Shown in pieces: positions 32,101-39,767 of a stretch of DNA of 64,000 nt. The notes below the pieces were generated by a model. It saw nothing but the letters and a program-made list of their open reading frames with translations, did not search any database and was not told where the DNA came from. Each line of letters begins with the position of its first letter. Position 1 is the first letter of the stretch. Source of the stretch: Nitrospirillum viridazoti CBAmc (GTDB lineage: Bacteria; Pseudomonadota; Alphaproteobacteria; Azospirillales; Azospirillaceae); the NCBI RefSeq assembly GCF_000730165.1, contig NZ_CP022110.1, positions 2,053,501 to 2,117,500 on the forward strand, written 5' to 3'. The position numbers and the translations under genes are program-made.

Positions 32101-32271
32101 GTCGTCGCCGTGACGGTCAGCATCGGCGTGGCCGCGGGCCCCCCCACCCTGCCGCTGAAAGAGCTGCTGGACCGGGCGGACCATGGCCTGTACGCCGCCA
32201 AGCGGGCCGGCCGTGACCGGGTGGCGGCCGGCCACGCGAAAAACAAGGGGCCGGATGGCAACCGGCAATAA
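29191..32271 (+). CDS. Membrane sensor with two-component-type beta-propeller, Y_Y_Y domain and GGDEF output
   Basis: A 1026-residue predicted diguanylate cyclase. A signal peptide (1-25) precedes about 14 propeller repeats of the type WVGTQGGLTRYDG (about residues 35-685), enough for two seven-bladed propellers. A Y_Y_Y domain follows (about 725-795, YTLSGFDENW), then a transmembrane helix (about 800-822) and a cytoplasmic coiled coil. The GGDEF domain (about 855-1020) has an inhibitory-site RxxD (Arg923-Asp926). Its active-site loop reads GGEEL at 932-936, with Leu in place of the usual Phe, so cyclase activity is likely but not certain. The GTG start has an AGGGAA Shine-Dalgarno. The ligand is unknown; propeller sensors of this type often sense carbohydrates. 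Confidence 0.92.
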   Translation: MRQLRQILTILAATPLVLAAAAGAAPAGWERLHTTLFSNVGREAGLPHPIAMALAQDSDGFVWVGTQGGLTRYDGYRFRTFQHQDGIAGSLPGNVITALVPAAGGRLWVSTATGSIARYDPATGQFQEFPEPAGLPARGGVLSMVSDGGDGVWAGTNSGLEHVDAAGTVTREAHRAGDATSAPGDRVRALLRTSDGSLWVSTVTGLMRRDPGATAFTAVPLLDAHGQAVADEVIALTQDSAGRVWFATVRSGLGRVLPVSATTWEAARLVPEASPQALGGPMVFCLTEGRPGEIWVGRVAGGITIIDAATGALRTLRHNPLTPTSLGDDSVHALMRDRTGLLWAATNMGVSRTDLGTDAVDTLLPDSSAGGLPDANVLGITTTPDGRAWMGFKDHGAALLDPAAGMVTPLPNVASLPPGGVVSITAAPDGGVWLGAGTGRALFRHDPRTGRLEQHAFPGQVVGPVIYGLPEGNFLWFAAGPLVRYTPATGEATVLRHNPDDPASLVDDSVNVLLPDGAGGLWVGTRHGLDRMDGATGAFSHYLHDPADPHSLPADLITTLLVDRHGRLWLGTLGGGIGVLERPADPVHPGGVFRRLTMADGLPNDNIGTLLMDGGGRVWASTADGLAVIDPDTWATRALGRADGVAIPAYWIHSGAALPDGSLIFGGGGGATVVHPDRFKPKTERPPVVVTAVRVAGRAVPTGTMAAPAPIRLAPGDRSVEISFAALDYTAPEDVRYAYTLSGFDENWTEADATQRMAAYTNLPPGRYTLLIKAGDRAGDWSTPVKVSIKVQPAWWQTLWAKLAAVVLALAGVVALVQVRTAYLRRRRAALEEQVARQTRDLLAANERLKDLANRDPLTEIHNRRHFMELAEAALTLARPMGTPAALLMMDIDHFKQVNDTLGHSAGDEVLLAVVARIRALLRKTDVFARLGGEELALFMPDADETTALAVAERLRRAVGDTPYDIEGAGVVAVTVSIGVAAGPPTLPLKELLDRADHGLYAAKRAGRDRVAAGHAKNKGPDGNRQ

Positions 32272-32446
32272 CGCGGCGCGCGGCCCCAGCAAAATCACTA
32301 GTCGCCCGTCGCTTTTGGCGGAAATCTGCCATGATCTCGCCCCGACCCTGGGGCAGATTGCCAAGCACCCGATGCTGGGATATCAACCCGGCATCACGCG
32401 TACAATAAACACAAACACTCAAAACAGACTCGGGGATACCGTAACC

Positions 32447-33376
32447 ATGAAGCTGACCCGCCGCGTTAAGGAAATCCTTTCCTGGTACGAGAGCGACAAT
32501 CCCGGCACCAAGGCCAACCTGGCCCGCATCCTGATGGAAGGCCGCCTGGGCGGCACCGGCAAGATGGTCATCCTGCCCGTCGACCAGGGCTTTGAGCATG
32601 GCCCCGCGCGCAGCTTCGCGCCCAACCCGCCGGCTTACGACCCGCATTATCATTTCCAGCTGGCCATCGACGCCGGCCTGAACGCCTATGCCGCCCCCCT
32701 GGGCATGCTGGAGCAAGGTGCTGCCACCTTCGCAGGCGCCATCCCCACCATCCTGAAGATGAACAGCTCCAACAGCCTGTCCCGCGGCGGCGACGCGCCG
32801 GACCAGGCGGTGACCGCCACCGTGGCCGACGCCCTGCGCCTGGGCTGCTCCGCCATCGGCTTCACCATCTACCCGGGCTCCGACGCCATGTTCGACCAGT
32901 TCGAGGAGTTCCGCGAACTGTCGGCCGAGGCCAAGGCCTGCGGCCTCGCCACCGTGCTGTGGTCCTATCCGCGCGGCGGCGACCTGGACAAGGACGCCGA
33001 ACTGGCGATCGACATCAGCACCTATGCCGCCCACATGGCGGCATTGCTGGGCGCCCACATCATCAAGGTGAAGCTGGCCACCGACCACCTGGGCAACAAG
33101 GAGTCCAAGAAGGTCTACGAGGCCAAGGGCATCGCCCGGTCGACCCAGGCCGAGCGCGTGGCCGACGTCATGCGCTCCGCCTTCAATGGCAAGCGCCTGG
33201 TGGTCTTCTCCGGCGGTGCGGCCAAGGGTGAGGACGCGGTGTTCGACGACGCCCGCGCCATTCGCGACGGCGGCGGCAACGGCTCCATCATCGGCCGCAA
33301 CAGCTTCCAGCGCAGCCGTGAGGACGCGCTGGCCCTGCTGGACCGGATCGTTCGCATCTACCAGGGTAAGGAATAA
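32447..33376 (+). CDS. fbaB: Class I fructose-bisphosphate aldolase (DhnA/FbaB type)
   Basis: A Schiff-base aldolase of 309 residues that cleaves fructose-1,6-bisphosphate. It belongs to the archaeal-type class I family ([12 protein letters not shown] near residue 45), not to the zinc-dependent class II. The candidate Schiff-base lysine lies in HIIKVKLAT, and the phosphate loop is [10 protein letters not shown] with [15 protein letters not shown]. The ATG at 32447 is the family N-terminus ([15 protein letters not shown]), and the longer frame upstream is not conserved. It is followed by thiE four bases later. Confidence 0.94.
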   Translation: MKLTRRVKEILSWYESDNPGTKANLARILMEGRLGGTGKMVILPVDQGFEHGPARSFAPNPPAYDPHYHFQLAIDAGLNAYAAPLGMLEQGAATFAGAIPTILKMNSSNSLSRGGDAPDQAVTATVADALRLGCSAIGFTIYPGSDAMFDQFEEFRELSAEAKACGLATVLWSYPRGGDLDKDAELAIDISTYAAHMAALLGAHIIKVKLATDHLGNKESKKVYEAKGIARSTQAERVADVMRSAFNGKRLVVFSGGAAKGEDAVFDDARAIRDGGGNGSIIGRNSFQRSREDALALLDRIVRIYQGKE

Positions 33377-33380
33377 GTTT

Positions 33381-34010
33381 TTGAAGGCTGATTGCCGTCT
33401 GTACCTGGTGACGCCGCCGGCCCTGGAGCCGGCGGCGTTCGCCGTAGACCTGGCCGCGGCCCTGGACGCGGGCGACGTCGCCTGCGTCCAGCTGCGCCTG
33501 AAGGATGTGGACGACGACACCGTGCGTCGCGCCATCGACGTGCTGCGCCCCATCGCGCAAAGCCGCGAGGTGGCCTTCATCCTGAACGACCATCCCCGCC
33601 TGGCCCGCGAGACTGGCTGCGACGGCGTCCACGTCGGCCAGGCCGACACGCCCTATCGCGAGGCGCGCAAGATCATGGGCGCCGAGTCCATCGTCGGCGT
33701 CACCTGCCACGACAGCCGGCACCTGGCCATGGTGGCGGGCGAGGACGGGGCGGACTACGTCGCCTTCGGCGCCTTCTTCCCCACCGGCACCAAGGAGACG
33801 GAGCACCGGGCCACGCCCGACCTGCTGACCTGGTGGCAGGAGATGATGGAAATCCCCTGCGTCGCCATCGGCGGCATCACGCCGGAGAATTGCGGCGACC
33901 TGGTGCGCGCCGGCGCCGACTTCCTGGCCGTGGTCTCCTCCATCTGGCATCACCCGGAGGGGCCGGGTGCTGCGGTGCGGGCCTTCAACAAGGCCATCGC
34001 GGAGGCGTGA
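33381..34010 (+). CDS. thiE: Thiamine-phosphate synthase family protein
   Basis: A TIM-barrel protein of 209 residues that joins HMP-pyrophosphate and thiazole phosphate to thiamine phosphate. The motifs are [29 protein letters not shown] (split over residues 60-90), [24 protein letters not shown] and [11 protein letters not shown]. Several differ slightly from textbook ThiE (QLRLKD for QLREKD, HVGQ for HLGQ), as in the alphaproteobacterial branch. The start is a TTG with a TAAGGA Shine-Dalgarno eight bases before it, overlapping the fbaB stop. No ATG or GTG fits. Probably co-transcribed with fbaB. Confidence 0.85.
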   Translation: MKADCRLYLVTPPALEPAAFAVDLAAALDAGDVACVQLRLKDVDDDTVRRAIDVLRPIAQSREVAFILNDHPRLARETGCDGVHVGQADTPYREARKIMGAESIVGVTCHDSRHLAMVAGEDGADYVAFGAFFPTGTKETEHRATPDLLTWWQEMMEIPCVAIGGITPENCGDLVRAGADFLAVVSSIWHHPEGPGAAVRAFNKAIAEA

Positions 34011-34024
34011 GGAACACCCGGCGC

Positions 34025-34413
34025 CTACAGCGCCGGGATCACGTCGGTCTTGGAAAAGTCATCGCCAACGAAAAGCAGCGGCAGGTTGCGTTCCCACGCC
34101 AGGGCATAGGCGTAACAATCGCCCATGTTCAGCCTCGCCGGGTGGACGCCCTTCCCCAAGCGATCGTAGGCATCGGCGACACGGCGCGCCTCATTCGCGG
34201 TGATCGGAACCACGGCCATTGCCTGACGGCCAGCCAGGAGTTCCAACAGATCTCCAAGCCCCTTACGCCGCGCAACGATCAACGCCTCCGCCAGAGTTCC
34301 CGCGCTGATGAACATTTGATCGGCACGCTCCAGGCAAGCTTCGCATTCATCCGCCCGAGGACCATCCCGGATGATTTCGATTAATGCTGAACTATCACCA
34401 CGATGGATATCAT
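34025..34413 (-). pseudogene. vapC: VapC-type PIN-domain toxin, apparently frameshifted near its start
   Basis: The frame ending at 34025 encodes a PIN ribonuclease with the expected acidic residues: Asp in DSSALIEI, Glu in SAGTLAEALIV, Asp in LNMGDCYAYALA and Asp in LLFVGDDFSKTD. The natural start is the ATG at 34413, which overlaps the vapB stop as ATGA, the standard vapBC coupling. That frame reads MISIVV and then runs into a stop after ten codons. One extra G at about 34395-34401 would give MISIVVDSSALIEI, the classical PIN first strand. A one-base deletion or sequencing error is therefore likely. An alternative start in the 3' end of vapB (34432 or 34426) would bypass the shift but replaces the hydrophobic strand with PDDIHRG. 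Confidence 0.7.
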
Positions 34414-34718
34414 CCGGGCAGGCCATCCTCATCGTAGAGAAAATCCTGACTCCTGGCGGCATCGAATGCTTCTCCGCTTGAACGGCGCCGGGCTTCTTTC
34501 AATATTTCGCGCAGGAAGGCGTTACGCCGTTCCTTTTCCACCTGCCATTCCGCTTCTGACAATTGCGCAGTGACATCAGCTTCCTCTCGCGTGACGTAGT
34601 CGGCGATCGCGTCCGCAGCTAAAGCCGACTGCCCCCGCCGGGTCACAGTCGCGAGTCGGCTCAAGCGCGCCGTAACATCGGAAGGAAGCTCGACCACCAG
34701 TGTCGCATTACGTGCCAT
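34410..34718 (-). CDS. vapB: VapB-type antitoxin (ribbon-helix-helix)
   Basis: A 102-residue protein whose first 45 residues (ATLVVELPSDVTARLSRLATVTRRGQSALAADAIADYV, in two parts) form a ribbon-helix-helix DNA-binding domain. The charged C-terminus ending FLYDEDGLPG would wrap the toxin. It overlaps the vapC start by four bases. The vapBC interval is visibly less GC-rich than the flanking genes, consistent with a horizontally acquired toxin-antitoxin module. If vapC is broken, vapB is an orphan antitoxin. Confidence 0.82.
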   Translation of the reverse strand: MARNATLVVELPSDVTARLSRLATVTRRGQSALAADAIADYVTREEADVTAQLSEAEWQVEKERRNAFLREILKEARRRSSGEAFDAARSQDFLYDEDGLPG

Positions 34719-34793
34719 ACCCGACTCCCGCCACTATCGTTGCCCATGGAGCAACTCCACTATACGCCAGCCCTGCCAACGAGTCGAATCACC

Positions 34794-35849
34794 TCACGGC
34801 AGGGCCACCGGCGCCCACAGCACGTCGTCGATGCCGGCGGCGTTGGTGGCCAGCATGACCAGGCGGTCGAAGCCCAGCGCGATGCCAGCGCAGTCGGGCA
34901 GACCGAACTCCAGGGCCGCCAGAAAATCGGCGTCGATGGGATAACGCTCGCCATACAGCGACTGCTTCAAATCCATATCGGCCTCGAAACGAGCCTTTTG
35001 AACGGTGGGGTCCGTCAGCTCGCCAAAAGCGTTGGCCAGCTCCACGCCGCAGGCGTACAGCTCGAACCGTTCCGCCACGCGGCCGTCCTTCGGCTTGGGC
35101 CGAGACAGCGCGGCCATGGAGACGGGGTAGTCGGTCAGGAAGGTCGGCCGGCCCATGCCCAGGTGCGGCTCGATGCGGTCTAGGCTGATGCGGAAGAACA
35201 GGTCCTCCCAGCTGTCGCCATCGTGGGCGTGGATGCCCACGGCCGCGGCCGCCTGGGCCAGCAGGGCCACGTCGGGCCGGGCCGGGTCAGGCGCCGTCGC
35301 CAGCAGATCAATGCCGACATGACGCCGGAACGCCTCCTGCACCGTCAGCACCTCCCACTCCGCATGCGGATCACAGGTGAGGTCGCCCCGGCGCAGGGTG
35401 TCGACGCCGGCGGCGGCGCACAGCGTCCGGGTCAGGCCGATGCAGTCGTCCATCAGGTCGCGGTAGCCCGCCCCCACCCGGTACCACTCCAGCATGGTGA
35501 ATTCCGGGCTGTGGGTGGGGGAGCGCTCGCCATTCCTGTAGACATGCGCCAGTTGGAAAATGCGCGGCAGGCCCCCCACCAGCAGCTTCTTCATGGTGAA
35601 TTCCGGGCTGGTGTGCAGGCGCAGGGTCAACCGGTCGTCGGGATGGCTGCCCACCAGTTCGGTGGCGAAGGCCACCAGATGCGGCTCCAGCCCCGGGGAC
35701 ACCTGCAGCGCCGGCGTCTCCACCTCCTCAAAGCCACCATCCTCGAACCAGCGGCGCAGGGCGCGGGTCATGGTGCCGCGCGCCTTCAGGTTGGCGGCGC
35801 GCCGGGCCATGCGGTCGGGGTGCCACCAGGGCTGAGTGGGGGTCTTCAT
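34794..35849 (-). CDS. epmA: EF-P-(R)-beta-lysine ligase EpmA (GenX/PoxA)
   Basis: A class II lysyl-tRNA synthetase paralogue of 351 residues lacking the anticodon-binding domain. It attaches beta-lysine to the tip lysine of elongation factor P. Class II motif 1 to 3 are visible: SPGLEPHLVAF, RIFQLAHVYRNGERS with HSPEFTMLEWYR, and GIALGFDRLVML. The ATG at 35849 has an AAGGA Shine-Dalgarno. The substrate protein EF-P is in this window at 47.9-48.5 kb and carries the modifiable Lys33. EpmB is not seen. Confidence 0.95.
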   Translation of the reverse strand: MKTPTQPWWHPDRMARRAANLKARGTMTRALRRWFEDGGFEEVETPALQVSPGLEPHLVAFATELVGSHPDDRLTLRLHTSPEFTMKKLLVGGLPRIFQLAHVYRNGERSPTHSPEFTMLEWYRVGAGYRDLMDDCIGLTRTLCAAAGVDTLRRGDLTCDPHAEWEVLTVQEAFRRHVGIDLLATAPDPARPDVALLAQAAAAVGIHAHDGDSWEDLFFRISLDRIEPHLGMGRPTFLTDYPVSMAALSRPKPKDGRVAERFELYACGVELANAFGELTDPTVQKARFEADMDLKQSLYGERYPIDADFLAALEFGLPDCAGIALGFDRLVMLATNAAGIDDVLWAPVALP

Positions 35850-35920
35850 GGCTGGTGGTCCTTCCACGACAAGCGATATGCTGGGCGGCATACCGTTCCC
35901 ACCTGCCGCTGTCGAGTCCC

Positions 35921-36952
35921 GTGGCCAAATCCACCCCCGTCAAAAAATCCAAGGCCCCGCCCCCGGTGACCCCCGCGCCTCAGCCGGAGCCCAAGGCGTC
36001 GGGCGCGGCGCCCAATGTCACCCTGCGCTGGGACGGTGCCCGCATCAGCGAATGGAATGCCCTGTTGAAGCGGGTGCCGCGCAGCAGCCTGACGCAATGC
36101 TTCGGCTATGCCACCGCCATGATGACGGTGGAGGGATGGAAACCGCGCCTGGGCATCTTCGAGCGGGACGGCCAGCCCATCGGCCTGGTGCTGGTATTGG
36201 AAAAGCGGCTGGCCCGGGCTGTGCGCGTCGCCAAGATCCACCGGGGGCCCCTACTGGCGCCGGAGGCTCAGGACTGGGGCATCGTGGGCGTGGCCTATCG
36301 CCTGTTGCGCCAGGCCTACCCCACGGGCCTGCTGCAGTGGCCCAGCGTCATCGCCGAGGTACCGGCCGGGCCCTTGGCCACCACGGCCCTGACATGGGCC
36401 GGCTGGCGCCACCAGCCCGGGCCCGGCTACCGCACCGTCTGGCTGGACCTGACGCCGGATGAAGCGACCTTGCGCGCGCGGCTGGACCCCAAGTGGCGCA
36501 ACAAGCTGCGCCAGGGCGAGAAGTCGGGCCTGGTGGTGGAGGTGGACCGCGACGGCGCCACCCTGCCCTGGCTGCTGGAAAAGCATGAGGCGGATCGTAA
36601 GGAGCGCAAGTACCGCGCCGCCGGCAGCAAGCTGCTGACCCGCCTGCGCACCGTCATGCACAAGGACGGCGACGTGCTGGTCCTGCGCGCCCTGCTGGAC
36701 GGCGAGCCGGTGGCCGGCGTGCTGATCTTCGGTCACGGCGTGGCCGCGACCTACCAGGTGGGATGGAGCGGCCCGGAAGGCCGCCGCACCCGTGCCCACC
36801 ACCTGCTGCTGTGGCGGGCCTGCCTGGAACTGAAGGCCCAAGGCCGCGTCGCCTTCGACCTGGGCGGCCTGACGCCGGACGTGGAGGGCATCAACACCTT
36901 CAAGCGCGGCCTGGGCGGGGAGGAAGTGGAACTGGCAGGGGTGTGGAACTGA
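35921..36952 (+). CDS. FemAB/GNAT-like acyl- or aminoacyltransferase
   Basis: A 343-residue protein with a Lys/Pro-rich N-terminal stretch (residues 1-30). Two GNAT-type halves follow, including RLDPKWRNKLRQGEKSGLVV and a C-terminal core with FDLGGLTPDVEGINTFKRGLGG. These resemble the FemAB/lipid II aminoacyltransferase and BcsL/CelD-like GNAT families. The acceptor is unknown; peptidoglycan precursors or surface lipids are usual for the family. The start is uncertain: I use a GTG at 35921, because the ATG at 35855 would begin almost inside the divergent epmA leader. It ends ten bases before the convergent adh stop. Confidence 0.7.
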   Translation: MAKSTPVKKSKAPPPVTPAPQPEPKASGAAPNVTLRWDGARISEWNALLKRVPRSSLTQCFGYATAMMTVEGWKPRLGIFERDGQPIGLVLVLEKRLARAVRVAKIHRGPLLAPEAQDWGIVGVAYRLLRQAYPTGLLQWPSVIAEVPAGPLATTALTWAGWRHQPGPGYRTVWLDLTPDEATLRARLDPKWRNKLRQGEKSGLVVEVDRDGATLPWLLEKHEADRKERKYRAAGSKLLTRLRTVMHKDGDVLVLRALLDGEPVAGVLIFGHGVAATYQVGWSGPEGRRTRAHHLLLWRACLELKAQGRVAFDLGGLTPDVEGINTFKRGLGGEEVELAGVWN

Positions 36953-36962
36953 GGGACGCTGA

Positions 36963-37988
36963 TCACATCGTCAAGACGATGCGGAATTGCGCCTGGTTGC
37001 GCATCATGCGGTCATAGGCTTGGCGGGCCTCCGCAAGGGGCACGGTCTCGACCAAGGCGCGGATATCCTGGAGCACGCTAAACGCCAGCGAATCCTCACT
37101 TTCGATGGTCGTACCGGTCAAGGAGCCGCTGACGGAGACATCGTTCTGCACCAGCGCAAAGGGCGATATCTCGACGGGTTCCGCCCCCACCCCCACCACC
37201 ATCAGCCGCCCATGCGGCGCCAAGCCAGCCACGAGGGGTGAAATGGCTTTGGGCGCCGTAACCGTCGAGACGATGACCCGGGCCCCGCCCAGAACGAGCA
37301 GCGCGGCGGCGGCGTCCTCGCCGGCACTGTTGATGTAATGGTGGGCGCCCAACGCCTTGGCCGGCCCTTCCTTCTCCCTACCCCGGGCGATGGCCACCGT
37401 GCGGAAGCCCATCTTGCGGGCGAACTGCACCGCCAGGTGGCCCAACCCGCCGACCCCATGGATGGCGACGATGTCGCCCGGCCGGGCGCCGGACTTCTTC
37501 AGCGCCTTGAAGACGGTAATGCCCGCACACAACAGGGGTGCCGCCTCGACTGCGGCCAGCGCGTCGGGAATGGAGACCAGGGCGTTCGCCTGCGCCAACA
37601 TCATCTCGGCATAGCCGCCATCATGATGGACCCCCGTCCAGCGCTGGTCGCGGCAGGCGGTGAAATGACCTCGCCGGCATTCAGCGCAGCTGCCGCAATT
37701 TCCCGCCAGGAATCCAACCCCGACCCGCCGGCCGAGGGCCCAGCCGGTCACCCCCTCGCCCAACGCGTCGATGCAGCCCACCACCTCGTGACCCGGCACC
37801 CGGGGATAAACGATGTCGGTCACGCCACCCTCCACGGTCATGGCGTCGGTGTGGCAAATCCCGCACGCTTCCACCCGGATGCGGACCTGTCCTGGTCCAG
37901 GCGGGACCAGCGGCAGATCGACCATTTCCAGGTGCCCGGGCCGGGACACCTGGATAGCCCTGTAAGTCTTGGCACTCATATCGGTCAT
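36963..37988 (-). CDS. Zinc-dependent alcohol dehydrogenase (MDR family)
   Basis: A medium-chain dehydrogenase of 341 residues. Catalytic zinc ligands are in GICHTDAM and GHEVVG. The structural zinc lobe has four cysteines in NCGSCAECRRGHFTAC. The Rossmann motif is HGVGGLGHLAVQFA. The protein resembles the AdhA/AdhP alcohol dehydrogenases and their propanol- or aldehyde-preferring relatives; the substrate is not defined by sequence. The start at 37988 (MTDMSAKTYRAIQV) could be three codons later. It lies 17 bases after the metallohydrolase gene and is probably controlled by the divergent LysR regulator. Confidence 0.9.
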   Translation of the reverse strand: MTDMSAKTYRAIQVSRPGHLEMVDLPLVPPGPGQVRIRVEACGICHTDAMTVEGGVTDIVYPRVPGHEVVGCIDALGEGVTGWALGRRVGVGFLAGNCGSCAECRRGHFTACRDQRWTGVHHDGGYAEMMLAQANALVSIPDALAAVEAAPLLCAGITVFKALKKSGARPGDIVAIHGVGGLGHLAVQFARKMGFRTVAIARGREKEGPAKALGAHHYINSAGEDAAAALLVLGGARVIVSTVTAPKAISPLVAGLAPHGRLMVVGVGAEPVEISPFALVQNDVSVSGSLTGTTIESEDSLAFSVLQDIRALVETVPLAEARQAYDRMMRNQAQFRIVLTM

Positions 37989-38005
37989 TGAGGGATGACT
38001 CCCGT

Positions 38006-38782
38006 TCAAAGCGTGAATGGCCGGGGCACGCCCCGGTCCAGGGGTGTGAGGCGGGTGGCGGCGCCCAGGGTCGCGAAGGCGGTCGCCAATTCCGTGGCGC
38101 TCTCCTTGAAGTGCACCCATCCCTCGTTATGGACAGCGACCAGCGCAGCATCAGGAAAGGCATGCGCCGCCTCCAAAGCGTCGTTGCTGTCCATGGTCAT
38201 GTGGAAACGGCCGCGCGGCTCCGCAGCGCCCGTGAACAGCATCACCACCTTGGGTGCGAACCGGCGGGCGACTTCGGCGGTACCGTCGTACCAGACAGTG
38301 TCCCCGGTGACGTAGAGGGTGTCGCCCGGCTGGTCCAAGCCCAGCAGAAAGCCCACGACGTCACCGGAAATGGGCTCGATACCCACGGGTCCGTGGCGCG
38401 CCGGCGTGGCGGTGATGAACAGCCGGCGCCCATCGGCGGCCTGTAATTCCCGCGTTTCGAATGGCGCCAAACCCACGGCGTTGCCCTCCAGCCGCCCGGC
38501 GCCGGCCAGGGTGGTGTAGGTGACGGGCGTGGTAGGCAGCAGGGCCCGGCCAGCGTTGTCCAGGTTGTCGAAATGCTGGTCATGGGTCAGGAGGACTCCA
38601 TCCAGCAGACCAATCTCCCCTGGGGACAAGGCCGGGCCCGACGTCTTCTCGAACCGTACCGGCGCCTCCCGGTACAGGCCCGGCGGGTCGAAGGTCGGGT
38701 CGGTGAGCAGGCGAAAGCCGCCCACCTCGATCAGGGCGGTGGGACCGCCGACCAGGGTCAGCGTCAGGGTGTGGGCGGCCAT
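38006..38782 (-). CDS. MBL-fold metallohydrolase (UlaG-like)
   Basis: A 258-residue metallo-beta-lactamase-fold protein. The metal motif reads LLTHDQHFDNLDNAGR, that is H-x-x-H-x-D-N. The last His of the classical HxHxDH is replaced by Asn, as in the UlaG-like subgroup that uses HDxHxDN. Further ligands lie in ATPARHGP and TGDTVWYDG. The substrate is unknown. It is first in a two-gene unit with the alcohol dehydrogenase, divergent from lysR by 82 bases, and has an AAAGGA Shine-Dalgarno. Confidence 0.85.
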   Translation of the reverse strand: MAAHTLTLTLVGGPTALIEVGGFRLLTDPTFDPPGLYREAPVRFEKTSGPALSPGEIGLLDGVLLTHDQHFDNLDNAGRALLPTTPVTYTTLAGAGRLEGNAVGLAPFETRELQAADGRRLFITATPARHGPVGIEPISGDVVGFLLGLDQPGDTLYVTGDTVWYDGTAEVARRFAPKVVMLFTGAAEPRGRFHMTMDSNDALEAAHAFPDAALVAVHNEGWVHFKESATELATAFATLGAATRLTPLDRGVPRPFTL

Positions 38783-38842
38783 GGGTGGGGGCGTCCTTTA
38801 GCAAGCGGGGTCCAGGCATGAATAGGCCATGGGCCCCTGAGA

Positions 38843-38859
38843 GAAAATTTGCTATTTTC
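38843..38859. promoter_or_regulatory. Candidate LysR operator between lysR and the MBL/adh unit
   Basis: GAAAAT-5-ATTTTC, a perfect inverted repeat with T-N11-A character, lies five bases before the lysR ATG and 60 bases from the divergent gene. It is the obvious autoregulatory site. The lysR start has no Shine-Dalgarno. Confidence 0.55.
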
Positions 38860-38864
38860 CCACA

Positions 38865-39767
38865 ATGGCTGATCAAATTCGCACAAGGACCGATTGGGAG
38901 GACATCCGTGTCTTTGTCGCGCTGGCTCGCCACGGCAGCCTGTCGGCGGCGGCACGCGCCCTGTCGGTAAATCACGCCACGGTGGCACGGCGGGTTGCCT
39001 CCCTGGAGCAAACGCTGGGCAATCGGCTGGTGGAACGGCGGCCGGACGGCTATGTCCTGACGCTCGCCGGCCAACGGGCGCTGAACGCCGCCACCGACAT
39101 GGAAATTGCCGCCGCGACCTTGGGCCGAGATAGCGCCGAGGCGGGGCCGCGAGGGCTGGTGCGGGTCAACGCAACGCCCGGCCTGACGCAGGGCTATCTG
39201 GTGGCCCGCCTGGCCACCCTGGCAGCGTGCCATCCCAGCCTGGATATCGAAGTAGCGTCGGATATACGTGCCGTCAGCCTGGAGCGGCGGGAAGCCGACA
39301 TCGGGCTGCGCTTGGCCAAGCCGCAGGATGGCGATCTGACGGCCCGGCCAGTCGTGTCCATGGGGTTCGGGTTCTATGCTTCCCGGGACTGGTGCCGACA
39401 GTTGACGATGGGCGCATCCCCGAACTTCGTCGGCTTCGACGAAGCCAACGCCCATCTACCCGAAGCCATGTGGCTGGCACGCCACTTCCCCCGCGCTCGG
39501 ATCGCCTTCCGCGCCGGCAACCAATTCGCCCAGGCAGCCGCCGCCCAGGCTGGGGCCGGTGTCGCCCTGCTGCCGCATTTTACCGGCCGGACGACGGAAG
39601 GACTGCTTGCCTGCCCACTGGAACCAGCGCCACCGCCTCGGGAGCTGTGGATGGTAACGCGACGGCAAGATGGCAGGGCCCCCGCCGTCCGCGCGGTGAC
39701 CGATTTCCTGGCGCAGCGGTTCCAGGAAGACCGGTCCCTGTTCGAGGATGGGGCCGCTTACCGCTGA
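38865..39767 (+). CDS. LysR-family transcriptional regulator
   Basis: A 300-residue regulator with an N-terminal winged helix (residues 7-65, DIRVFVALARHGSLSAAARAL, then NHATVARRVASLEQTLG). It has a type 2 periplasmic-binding-like effector domain (about 90-290). It is divergent from the MBL-hydrolase/alcohol dehydrogenase pair and almost certainly controls it. The effector is unknown. The ATG lacks a ribosome-binding site and sits just after a palindrome, so the mRNA may be leaderless. Its 3' end overlaps the convergent MotB-like gene by ten bases. Confidence 0.9.
   Translation: MADQIRTRTDWEDIRVFVALARHGSLSAAARALSVNHATVARRVASLEQTLGNRLVERRPDGYVLTLAGQRALNAATDMEIAAATLGRDSAEAGPRGLVRVNATPGLTQGYLVARLATLAACHPSLDIEVASDIRAVSLERREADIGLRLAKPQDGDLTARPVVSMGFGFYASRDWCRQLTMGASPNFVGFDEANAHLPEAMWLARHFPRARIAFRAGNQFAQAAAAQAGAGVALLPHFTGRTTEGLLACPLEPAPPPRELWMVTRRQDGRAPAVRAVTDFLAQRFQEDRSLFEDGAAYR

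Noticed and set aside
32272-33381. TPP riboswitch controlling thiE or thiD
   Set aside because: No THI-box CUGAGA...ACCUGA arrangement is visible upstream of thiE, thiD or their operon leaders.
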